Made by a program: the position numbers and the translations under genes
Assembly (NCBI GenBank): GCA_964402055.1
Contig: CAYOAV010000047.1
Location: 1-14,745 of the forward strand
DNA: 14,745 bases
Direction of reading: 5' to 3'
Source: UMGS363 sp964402055
Lineage (GTDB): Bacteria > Bacillota > Clostridia > Oscillospirales > Ruminococcaceae
The notes under the pieces: generated by a model
Told to the model about the DNA's origin: nothing
The model's input: the letters and a program-made list of their open reading frames with translations, nothing else
The model's database searches: none
Shown: positions 1-6,592 of the stretch, piece after piece
How the letters are laid out: each line of letters opens with the position of its first letter
How positions within the stretch are numbered: position 1 is the stretch's first letter

Positions 1-1
1 T

Positions 2-49
2 ATCCACAACAGAATGATGGCTTATGTTGAGAAGAATATTTATGACTGA
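2..49 (+). CDS. 3' end of an unidentified host gene
   Basis: Only one plus-strand frame stays open from the window edge. It ends IHNRMMAYVEKNIYD and stops at TGA 47-49. The other two frames stop at about 15-17 and 28-30. I do not recognise the protein from 15 residues. The last 11 residues are encoded again at 2816-2851, ending with the same Asp (GAC here, GAT there) and a different stop codon, beyond the restriction-modification module. A terminator follows at 64-96. The reading as a real gene end rests on the duplicated C-terminus and on a terminator behind each copy. I infer that the last codons of this copy arrived with the insertion. Confidence 0.55.
   Translation: MHNRMMAYVEKNIYD
12..45 (+). 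repeat. Left 34-base direct repeat flanking the R-M module
   Basis: Bases 12-45 (GAATGATGGC...ATTTATGA) are identical to 2814-2847, offset 2802 bases. Identity ends at base 46 (C versus T at 2848), which is a silent change in the final Asp codon. The repeat is the 3' end of the host gene, which is where site-specific integrations and R-M insertions with long target duplication often leave direct repeats. Confidence 0.85.
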
Positions 50-63
50 CGTTATTAATTTTG

Positions 64-96
64 AGAACTGCTGTTATTTGACGGCAGTTCTTTTTT
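64..96 (+). terminator. Rho-independent terminator behind the host gene end
   Basis: Arms 64-73 and 82-91 pair over 10 positions (one G-U) around an 8-base loop, followed by a run of T at 91-96. It lies inside the inserted segment, so it probably came with the module and insulates it from the host gene. Confidence 0.8.
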
Positions 97-138
97 GAAA
101 TTTTGCATCTATATGCTAAATTAACACCTATTTTTGTA

Positions 139-167
139 TTGAAAAAAGTCTATTTCTATGATATAAT
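139..167 (+). promoter_or_regulatory. Promoter of the restriction-modification operon
   Basis: TTGAAA at 139-144 and TATAAT at 162-167 are separated by exactly 17 bases, a near-consensus sigma-A promoter. Transcription would start near 174, leaving a leader of about 85 bases before the ATG at 259. I see no controller (C) protein gene and no clear C-box in the leader. Confidence 0.75.
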
Positions 168-258
168 GAAAAAGTTATAGAAAAGCTATGGTGATAATTG
201 TAAAATATGACTGTTTAATACAAGGTAACTGTTGTATAAGAAGAAAGTGAGGAATAAA

Positions 259-1119
259 ATGAAACCGATAATAAAATACAGAGGTGGAAAATCAAAAGAA
301 ATTCCCCAAATATTACCGTATATTCCTCAATTTACAGGTAGATATATCGAACCTTTTTTTGGCGGAGGTGCATTGTTTTTTTATCTTACACCGAGCAATG
401 CGATTATAAATGATATAAACAAGAACTTAATTGATTTTTATAGCGATGTGAAAAACAATTACCCAAAAATGCGAGAAGAATTATTTGAAATAGAAACAAT
501 CTATAAAGCAAATAGAGAGGCTTTTGAAGAACTCAAAACACAGCACCCAAATGATAGGGTAAGTGATGCTAATGAAGAATTATATTACAAAATTAGAGAT
601 ATGTATAATGGACTATGTGATAGCAAGCTTTCTTTTGGCACGATATATTATTTCATCAATAAAACTGCCTATTCGGGAATGATACGATACAATTCAAACG
701 GTCATTTCAATGTTCCATATGGCAGATATAAAAACTTTAATGCTTCACTTTTAACAGACGAACATCATAATTTGCTAAAAAAGACAGAGATACTGAATAG
801 CAGTTATGAAGATGTATTTGCTTTGGCAAAGGAAGATGATTTTATTTTCTTAGATCCTCCATATGACTGCGTTTTTAGTGATTATGGTAATGAAAGTATG
901 AAAGATGGGTTTGGAGAAGATAGACATAGGAAATTAGCTGAAGATTTTAGAAATTTAAAATGTAAGTCTTTGATGGTGATAGGTAAGACGCAACTAACAG
1001 AGGAACTCTATGGAGATTTAATTGTTACAGAATACGAAAAATCGTATTCTGTAAATATCAGAAATCGTTTCAAGTCTGAATCAAGGCATATTTTGGTTGC
1101 GAACTATGGGAGGAAGTAA
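259..1119 (+). CDS. D12-class DNA N6-adenine methyltransferase (Dam/DpnM-like)
   Basis: Predicted to transfer a methyl group from S-adenosylmethionine to adenine N6, protecting the host DNA from the endonuclease encoded next. The motif order is that of the D12 (alpha) class: YRGGK (motif X, residues 7-11), EPFFGGGA (motif I, SAM binding, 31-38) and the catalytic DPPY (199-202) in a 286-residue protein, the usual length for Dam/DpnM relatives. The ATG at 259 is chosen because GTGAGG at 247-252 lies six bases upstream and the protein then begins MKPIIKYRGGK, as relatives do. A TTG at 232 would add nine residues. The stop overlaps the next start by one base (TAATG), so the two genes are translationally coupled. 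GATC specificity is inferred from Dam-family resemblance and from the scarcity of GATC in the module. Confidence 0.9.
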   Translation: MKPIIKYRGGKSKEIPQILPYIPQFTGRYIEPFFGGGALFFYLTPSNAIINDINKNLIDFYSDVKNNYPKMREELFEIETIYKANREAFEELKTQHPNDRVSDANEELYYKIRDMYNGLCDSKLSFGTIYYFINKTAYSGMIRYNSNGHFNVPYGRYKNFNASLLTDEHHNLLKKTEILNSSYEDVFALAKEDDFIFLDPPYDCVFSDYGNESMKDGFGEDRHRKLAEDFRNLKCKSLMVIGKTQLTEELYGDLIVTEYEKSYSVNIRNRFKSESRHILVANYGRK

Positions 1120-2810
1120 TGGCAAGTTTGAATAATAATAGAATGTTGTTTTTCACGACATCACCAAGAACTCCATTTAAGATGATACCAGAAATAGAAT
1201 TATTAGGGAATAATTTTAGCGGTCAGAATTGGAATAAGACAACACAAGTCGGTTTTATTGAGTTATTGGCAAATGAGGGATTTTTTAACGGAAAAGGTTC
1301 AAAGGACAATTTGGATTTTAGTGCAAGAGATAGAATTAACCGAGCACCAAAAGCATTAGGTTTCGTATCCTTGAATCCGACTATAAGATTAACAGAGGTC
1401 GGTAATCTTTTTGTTACATCAAAACGAAAAGAGGAAATTTTGCTTAGGCAACTGTTAAAATTCCAATTACCATCCCCTTTCCATACTGAAGCAACGCAAG
1501 GAAATACTGATTTTTGGATTAAACCATACTTGGAAATTTTAAGATTGATTTATCATTTCGGAACATTAAGTTTTGATGAAGTGATGTTATTTGGATTACA
1601 GATGACATCATATAAAATGTTTGATGATGTGGTAAAAATGATTGATGAATTTCGCATTAGCAAATCTAAACATCAAGGAAAATACAAACAGTTCAAAGCA
1701 AATATTCAAGAAGATATTATACTGAAATTGTTTGATGAAGAAATAAATAACGGGCAAATAAAGACAAGAGAGTCCAATGAAAAATCAATAAAGAAATTTG
1801 TGGCTACAAAAGCAAGTAATATGCGAGATTATACAGACGCTTGTTTTCGTTATTTGCGTTCAACAGGTGTTGTTAATATATCGCAAAGAGGTCGCTCTCT
1901 TTCAATTTCAAAGGATAAGATACCTGATGTTGAGTTTATTCTATCTACGATTGATAGAAATCCTGTTTTTATTGACAATGAGGAAAAATATACAGAAATC
2001 TTATATAACTCAACACTTCCGATATTATATACCGATAACGAGAATGTGTTGAACGATAAATTGGCAGAATATACGGAAATGTCAATTTCTCGAATAAGTG
2101 AACTGTCATTGAACGAGAAAAAAGAAATATTGTTTGAAGCGATTGAAGATAAAAAGCAGGATATTCTTAATCAGCAGATTGTGAATATCAAAGATTATCA
2201 ACAGTATGATGACATTATGAGTACATTTGATGACATAGAGCAAAAGAATGTCTTAGATATACCGTTAATGTTAGAGTGGAATACTTGGCGAGCGATGACA
2301 ATGCTTGATGGTGGTACAATAAAAGCAAATCTAAAATTTGATGACAATGGATTGCCTATGTCAACTGCACAAGGAAATATGGCAGATATATTCTGTGATT
2401 ATGAAGAATATGGCTTAACCGTAGAAGTTACTACTGCTGGTGGTCAGAAACAATATGAAATGGAATCGGAACCTGTGTCACGACATTTGGCTAAATACAA
2501 GAAAGATACAGGTAAAGAAGCCTATTGTTTGTTTATTGCACCTAAGATTAACGAAGCCTGTATTGCCCATTTCTTTATGTTGCATAAAATGAATATAGCG
2601 TTTTATGGTGGAAAGTCAGTAATCGTTCCTATTGACATAACAACATTTAGAAAGATGTTGACAGATTCGTATAAAGCAGATTATCAACCAAATCCAAAAC
2701 AAGTTAAATCGTTATTTGATTACTCGTTAGAGATTGCACAAAAAGTTGATAATGAAGTGGATTGGTATTCAAAAGTAAAAGATAAGGCTTTAAACTGGCT
2801 TGATATTTGA
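1119..2810 (+). CDS. Type IIS restriction endonuclease, AlwI/BspD6I-like family
   Basis: A 563-residue protein, predicted to cut unmodified DNA beside an asymmetric site. The N-terminal part (TTSPRTPFK at 13-21, then about 60-90 with SARDRINRAPKALGF) resembles the AlwI family. The C-terminal part holds a PD-(D/E)xK-type site: D423, E436-V437 and E449, inside ADIFCDYEEYG and VEVTTAGGQKQYEMESEPV. The 13-residue spacings match those I recall for the nickase N.BspD6I (D456, E469-V470, E482). GGAGG at 1109-1113 gives a five-base spacing to the ATG. Type IIS systems usually need two methylases for their asymmetric site. Only one lies here, which fits a site with a palindromic GATC core such as GGATC. 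The family call is fairly secure; the site is inference. Confidence 0.82.
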   Translation: MASLNNNRMLFFTTSPRTPFKMIPEIELLGNNFSGQNWNKTTQVGFIELLANEGFFNGKGSKDNLDFSARDRINRAPKALGFVSLNPTIRLTEVGNLFVTSKRKEEILLRQLLKFQLPSPFHTEATQGNTDFWIKPYLEILRLIYHFGTLSFDEVMLFGLQMTSYKMFDDVVKMIDEFRISKSKHQGKYKQFKANIQEDIILKLFDEEINNGQIKTRESNEKSIKKFVATKASNMRDYTDACFRYLRSTGVVNISQRGRSLSISKDKIPDVEFILSTIDRNPVFIDNEEKYTEILYNSTLPILYTDNENVLNDKLAEYTEMSISRISELSLNEKKEILFEAIEDKKQDILNQQIVNIKDYQQYDDIMSTFDDIEQKNVLDIPLMLEWNTWRAMTMLDGGTIKANLKFDDNGLPMSTAQGNMADIFCDYEEYGLTVEVTTAGGQKQYEMESEPVSRHLAKYKKDTGKEAYCLFIAPKINEACIAHFFMLHKMNIAFYGGKSVIVPIDITTFRKMLTDSYKADYQPNPKQVKSLFDYSLEIAQKVDNEVDWYSKVKDKALNWLDI

Positions 2811-2813
2811 TGT

Positions 2814-2847
2814 GAATGATGGCTTATGTTGAGAAGAATATTTATGA
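2814..2847 (+). repeat. Right 34-base direct repeat flanking the R-M module
   Basis: Perfect copy of 12-45. It begins four bases after the endonuclease stop codon (TGA 2808-2810) and is immediately followed by the host gene's apparent original last codon, stop and terminator. Confidence 0.85.
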
Positions 2848-2851
2848 TTAA
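2816..2851 (+). pseudogene. Displaced 3' end of the host gene
   Basis: Codons ATG ATG GCT TAT ... GAT TAA encode MMAYVEKNIYD and a stop, the same C-terminus as the frame ending at 49. With no ribosome binding site and only 11 codons it is not a gene. I read it as the pre-insertion end of the gene whose body lies left of the window, cut off by the R-M module. Confidence 0.6.
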
Positions 2852-2853
2852 AG

Positions 2854-2888
2854 AAATCCCTCTGTTCATATCGAGCAGAGGGATTTTT
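2854..2888 (+). terminator. Terminator at the end of the insertion, convergent with htrA
   Basis: Arms 2854-2864 and 2876-2886 pair perfectly over 11 bases (loop 11), with T at 2884-2888 on the plus strand. On the minus strand the same stem follows the htrA stop codon directly, with a shorter, interrupted T tract, so it may work in both directions. It was probably the original terminator of the host gene. Confidence 0.8.
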
Positions 2889-2889
2889 A

Positions 2890-4245
2890 TTAATCATATT
2901 TCTGTTCAAGCTTAACTGTAACATCGAATACAGTTATTTCTTCTGTGACTGTTTTTCGGTAGACTGTCAGGGTGACTTCCTCGCCTGCGTATTTGCCCTC
3001 GATTGCTTCCATAACGGTATCAAGATCACGGACAGGATAGCCGTCTATTGCGGTAATGATATCGTATGGTTGAATATCCTTTGTTGCAACATCGCAGGTT
3101 GGATCTATATCCATTACGCAAAGTCCGTCAGCGACCTCATAAAGCTCGGCAACATCTCCCGAAAGAGATATAAAAGTTATGCCAAGTCTTGCACGTCCGG
3201 GGACATAGCCGTTTTCGATAAGAGCCTTTGCACTTGCGATTGCGTCATTGATTTCGATTGCAAAGCCTATTCCGTCATATACTTCGTGGTCAAGACCGCC
3301 TACTGATATGCCGATGACCTGACCGTACATATTCACAAGAGCGCCGCCTGAATTACCGGGGTTAAGAGCCGCATCTGTCTGAATGCAGTTAAGCACTCCG
3401 CTTGAGGAATAGTTTGTTTCAATTTCTCTTTCAAGTGCGCTGATATAACCGAAGGTTATCGAATTTTCAAGACTTCCGCCTGCACCGATAACTGCGACCT
3501 GTTCACCTAAAACAGCGTCATCTGAATTGCCTATTTCAGCGGAAACGAGGTCATCAGCGTCAATTTTTACTACTGCGATATCCTGTTTTCTGTCAATTCC
3601 TACAAGCTCCGCTTCAAACTGCCTGCCGTCATTGAGCTGTGCTTTAAGCTTGACAGATTCATCGACAACGTGTGCGTTTGTGAGGATATAACCGTCTGTT
3701 GAGAGGATTATTCCCGAACCGAGCGAGGTCATTTTATAAGGGGTATCGTTATAAACTCCGATAAGAACCTGTGACGGAAGAACCTTTTGGGCAACTCCTT
3801 CAGTTGTAAGCAGACCTGTTTCCTCATCTGCATAATATTTTGTTTCAAGTACAGGCTTGCGTGAGGTAGGGATAGTTATTTCGACTTTTTTGTTGTTTTT
3901 TGACGGCTTAGTTTCCGTTGCCGTTTGTGTTTCAAGCGAGCCAAAGCTGCTGTTATTTTTGGTTTTGTTGAACTCGGCAGATTTTTTTGCCACAACAAAG
4001 GATAGAACTACTATTATAATGAACATCACGGAAATAAGGCTCACCAATATGGCGATCGCCGCTTTTGAAAGACGTTTAGGTTCTTTCTTTTTTGGTATTT
4101 CCGCTCCGCTTGGGGGAGCTGGGGGTACAGGTTCTGACTGAGTGTGTTCAATTTGCTGTGGTGGATTTTCCTGCGGAGCTACACTATCTTCGTGGACAGC
4201 TGTGGTATTTTCTGTGATAAGCTCATTTTCATTGTTGTTTTCCAA
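2890..4245 (-). CDS. htrA: Membrane-anchored HtrA/DegP-type serine protease with one PDZ domain
   Basis: Predicted to degrade or refold misfolded proteins at the outer face of the membrane. A polar, Pro/Glu-rich cytoplasmic N-terminus (1-60) precedes one membrane segment (about 62-86). Then comes a trypsin-like domain with the triad H192 (TNAHVV), D222 (QDIAVV) and S299 (NPGNSGGA), and a C-terminal PDZ domain (about 350-445). At 451 residues it has the usual length of Gram-positive HtrA proteins. The start is TTG at 4243-4245, chosen because a perfect AGGAGGT (4251-4257) lies five bases upstream and no ATG fits before the domain. The gene is last in an operon, 33 bases behind the sensor kinase, which suggests that its own two-component system controls it, as CssRS controls htrA in Bacillus. 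That parallel is inference. Confidence 0.93.
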   Translation of the reverse strand: MENNNENELITENTTAVHEDSVAPQENPPQQIEHTQSEPVPPAPPSGAEIPKKKEPKRLSKAAIAILVSLISVMFIIIVVLSFVVAKKSAEFNKTKNNSSFGSLETQTATETKPSKNNKKVEITIPTSRKPVLETKYYADEETGLLTTEGVAQKVLPSQVLIGVYNDTPYKMTSLGSGIILSTDGYILTNAHVVDESVKLKAQLNDGRQFEAELVGIDRKQDIAVVKIDADDLVSAEIGNSDDAVLGEQVAVIGAGGSLENSITFGYISALEREIETNYSSSGVLNCIQTDAALNPGNSGGALVNMYGQVIGISVGGLDHEVYDGIGFAIEINDAIASAKALIENGYVPGRARLGITFISLSGDVAELYEVADGLCVMDIDPTCDVATKDIQPYDIITAIDGYPVRDLDTVMEAIEGKYAGEEVTLTVYRKTVTEEITVFDVTVKLEQKYD

Positions 4246-4278
4246 AATAGACCTCCTGACAACTGTTGGAAAAGGGGT

Positions 4279-5694
4279 TCAATGGGAATTTTCGCTATCG
4301 AGCGTTATTTCAAATTCAACATAGCTGTTGGGTTCACTTCTTACGAGTATCTTTCCCTCATGGAGCTTTATTATAGATCTTACGATGGAAAGTCCAAGTC
4401 CAACGCCTGTTTTATCAATTCCTCTTGAAGGATCTGCCTTATAGAATCTGTCGAAAACCTTGGCTATTTCATTCGCTTTAAGACCCTCGCCGCTGTTTCT
4501 GATTTTTATAACGGCTTCACTTTCGGTTTTTTCAAAGGCGAATTCGATATAACCGCCGTCATCAACGAATTTAACAGCATTTTCGACTATATTATAGACA
4601 ACCTGGCTTATAAGGTCGCTATCTGCGTTGATCATAAATCTGCCGTGGTCGATTCCTCTTATATCAACGTGTTTATCATCGATACGCTTTTCGAACATAA
4701 GCAGAGTTTTTACGATTATCGGCATTATATCAAAGGTTTTCTTGACAAGCTCAAGCTCTCCGTCTTCATATTTGGAAATATTAAGCATTGTACGGACAAG
4801 ACGAGCAAGCCTGTCGATCTCCTCGGAAACGATTTTCAGGTAATAATTATGCTTTTCCTCGGGAATAGTTCCGTCCAATATTCCGTCAACGAATCCGCCG
4901 ATAGTTGTCATTGGCGTTCTCAATTCGTGAGAAACATTGGAGATAAAGCTTTTGCGGTTTTCTTCGGTTGCTTCAAGGGAGCTTGCCATTTCGTTGAGCG
5001 AATTAGCGAGGAATCCGAATTCATTATCCTCGGGGACATAGAGCTTTTCGGAAAAATCGCCGTCACCGAAGCGTTTTGCGGCAAGGGTCATTTCCTTTAT
5101 TGGGGTCATAAGATGCTTGACTGCGGCATAAATCGCAACGAAAACAAGGGCGAGGACTAACACTGAAACGATAGCCAAGGTAACGATAAGCTTAGTCAGA
5201 TAATCCTGAAGCGGAGTATCGGACAGCTTGGCGAAAAGGTAATATTCCTCCCCTGCAGCTTCGAATTTATAGACGAGGTTAAAAACTGTACTTTCGTAGA
5301 AATGGTCGAGGCTGGAAAGCTCATAAAAGCCGTCCTCATCGACTTTTTTTAGTGTTTCTTCTCCGATTTTTCTTCCTGTATGAGAACACGGCGGTGCTTC
5401 GGAGCAAACCAAAGCAACGCCGCTTGAATCTGTTAATGTGAAAACTATCTCTGTTGTATCGGTCACGTTCAGATATACATTTTTAAGATATTCGGACTTA
5501 ACCTCGCCTGCAGAGTCGATTGCAAGCTTTGTAGCTGTTGTGACATAATCGGTGTTTGTAATAAGATATGCTTTTTTATCCTTTTTATAAAACTCCGATG
5601 AAATTACTATCAGAACTACGGCTACGCAGACAATAGCGGCAGAGATTATAGCTGCGAACAAAGTGAAAAATTCGGAGAATACGCTTTTACGCAT
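4279..5694 (-). CDS. Sensor histidine kinase, HAMP type
   Basis: A 471-residue membrane kinase. Segment 1 (about 10-33) and segment 2 (about 169-193) enclose an extracellular sensing domain of roughly 135 residues that I cannot assign to a family. HAMP (about 194-246) follows. The HisKA domain carries the phosphorylated H256 in SNVSHELRTP. The ATPase domain shows the N box (YNIVENAVKF, N372), a G1 box reading NSGEG instead of the usual DxGxG (400-404, a variant I recall as common in clostridial kinases), and the G2 box GVGLGLSIV (430-438). The start ATG overlaps the response regulator stop by eight bases, which indicates coupled translation and a cognate pair. The signal is unknown. Misfolded exported protein is a guess from the htrA gene downstream. 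Confidence 0.93.
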   Translation of the reverse strand: MRKSVFSEFFTLFAAIISAAIVCVAVVLIVISSEFYKKDKKAYLITNTDYVTTATKLAIDSAGEVKSEYLKNVYLNVTDTTEIVFTLTDSSGVALVCSEAPPCSHTGRKIGEETLKKVDEDGFYELSSLDHFYESTVFNLVYKFEAAGEEYYLFAKLSDTPLQDYLTKLIVTLAIVSVLVLALVFVAIYAAVKHLMTPIKEMTLAAKRFGDGDFSEKLYVPEDNEFGFLANSLNEMASSLEATEENRKSFISNVSHELRTPMTTIGGFVDGILDGTIPEEKHNYYLKIVSEEIDRLARLVRTMLNISKYEDGELELVKKTFDIMPIIVKTLLMFEKRIDDKHVDIRGIDHGRFMINADSDLISQVVYNIVENAVKFVDDGGYIEFAFEKTESEAVIKIRNSGEGLKANEIAKVFDRFYKADPSRGIDKTGVGLGLSIVRSIIKLHEGKILVRSEPNSYVEFEITLDSENSH

Positions 5695-6388
5695 TATCTT
5701 CCTCTGCTTCGAACTTATAGCCTACGCCCCATACTGTTTTGAGCGCCCACTTGTCCGAAACATTTTCAAGCTTTTCACGCAGACGCTTTATATGAACGTC
5801 GATTGTACGGGAATCTCCGTAATACTCAAAGCCCCATACCTCATCGAGGAGCTGATCTCTTGTATAAACACGGTTCGGATTTGAAGCGAGGTAGAAAAGA
5901 AGCTCCAATTCCTTAGGAGGTGTATCCATAACCTTTCCGTCAACACGAAGCTCATATCTTGTCATATTGACAACGAGCTTGTCGTAGCGAACCTCCTTGA
6001 TTTCGGTTTCGGTATTACCCTGACCGATACGTCTGGAAATTGCTTTGATTCTTGCAATTACCTCCTTGGTATCGAATGGCTTAACGATATAGTCATCCGC
6101 ACCCAATTCAAGTCCGAGAACCTTATCGAAGGTTTCGCTCTTTGCTGTGATCATAATGATTGGCACATTAGACTTTTTGCGGATTTCACGGCAGACCTGC
6201 CAGCCGTCAAGCTCAGGAAGCATAATATCGAGAAGGATAACATCGGGCTTAAGAGCGTTGAATTTAATAAGAGCCTCATCGCCGTCATGAGCGACAATTA
6301 CCCCATAACCCTCCTTTTCGAGATAGAGCTTCAACAGCTCGCAGATATTATTATCATCATCAACTACAAGAACCTTTCCAAGTGACAT
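5687..6388 (-). CDS. OmpR/PhoB-family response regulator
   Basis: A 233-residue DNA-binding regulator, first gene of the operon. The receiver domain (about 4-118) has the acidic pocket D10-D12, phosphoacceptor D54 (LLDIMLP), T81 and K103 (VKPF). The C-terminal winged helix (about 135-228) contains the usual RTIDVHIKRLREKL recognition region. The ribosome binding site GGAGGAG (6395-6401) is six bases from the ATG. It is partnered with the kinase downstream by an eight-base overlap. The likely target is its own operon, including htrA. The AT-rich region upstream (6402-6560) contains TTACA/TGTAA-type inverted bases near 6510-6524, but I cannot define its binding site or a clear promoter. Confidence 0.95.
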   Translation of the reverse strand: MSLGKVLVVDDDNNICELLKLYLEKEGYGVIVAHDGDEALIKFNALKPDVILLDIMLPELDGWQVCREIRKKSNVPIIMITAKSETFDKVLGLELGADDYIVKPFDTKEVIARIKAISRRIGQGNTETEIKEVRYDKLVVNMTRYELRVDGKVMDTPPKELELLFYLASNPNRVYTRDQLLDEVWGFEYYGDSRTIDVHIKRLREKLENVSDKWALKTVWGVGYKFEAEEDNA

Positions 6389-6560
6389 AAATAACTCCTC
6401 CGATCGTACAATTATTCTATAAAAATTTATATTAAATCCTATTTTAATACATCTAATTAATTATAACAAATTTTGTCATATATTATATAGCAATGCTGTG
6501 AATAAACTATTACACTTTTGTAAATTTAACAAAAATATAACTTAATTATTTAAAAATAAT

Positions 6561-6584
6561 AAAAAAACGTTCATTTTTGAAGTT
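6561..6584 (-). terminator. Weak terminator behind nadB
   Basis: On the minus strand a seven-pair stem with one bulged base and an AAAA loop (6566-6584) runs into a T tract (6561-6565). The stem is short and AT-rich, so efficiency is doubtful. The rest of the 204-base gap up to the response regulator (6389-6592) is very AT-rich and should hold the response regulator promoter, though no convincing -35/-10 pair stands out. Confidence 0.5.
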
Positions 6585-6592
6585 CTGGCTTA

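Larger units (their letters stand above)
46..2847 (+). mobile_element. Inserted R-M module (one repeat copy plus unique DNA, 2802 bases)
   Basis: The segment between the direct repeats carries its own terminator, promoter, methyltransferase and endonuclease, and nothing else. Its base composition differs from the host DNA: a sampled 60-base line in the endonuclease (1141-1200) has 20 G/C, against 31 G/C in a line of the adjacent htrA (3301-3360). No integrase, transposase or terminal inverted repeat is visible. The host gene end on the left is completed by the left repeat. The original end, with TAA and terminator, sits at the right. The element is therefore either moved in trans by an integrase, a remnant of a larger element, or an R-M insertion with long target duplication. 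Confidence 0.65.

Noticed and set aside
232..258. TTG start at 232 for the methyltransferase, adding nine residues
   Set aside because: AAGG at 222-225 could serve it, but the ATG at 259 has a better ribosome site, a better codon, and gives the N-terminus usual for the family.
97..258. C-protein operator or riboswitch in the R-M leader
   Set aside because: Only four-base inverted matches (ATAG/CTAT near 175-190) are present, and there is no controller gene.
2816..2851. Short frame starting ATG ATG as a possible small peptide gene
   Set aside because: It has only 11 codons, no ribosome binding site, and duplicates the end of the gene at 2-49.
4645..5160. Plus-strand open frame of 171 codons inside the sensor kinase gene
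   Set aside because: It lies wholly antisense to a gene with clear kinase motifs, lacks a ribosome binding site and shows no recognisable domain.
6402..6560. A definite promoter for the response regulator operon
   Set aside because: The stretch is so AT-rich that many -10-like hexamers occur; the best pair (ATGACA 6474-6479 with TTAGAT 6451-6456) is too weak to annotate.
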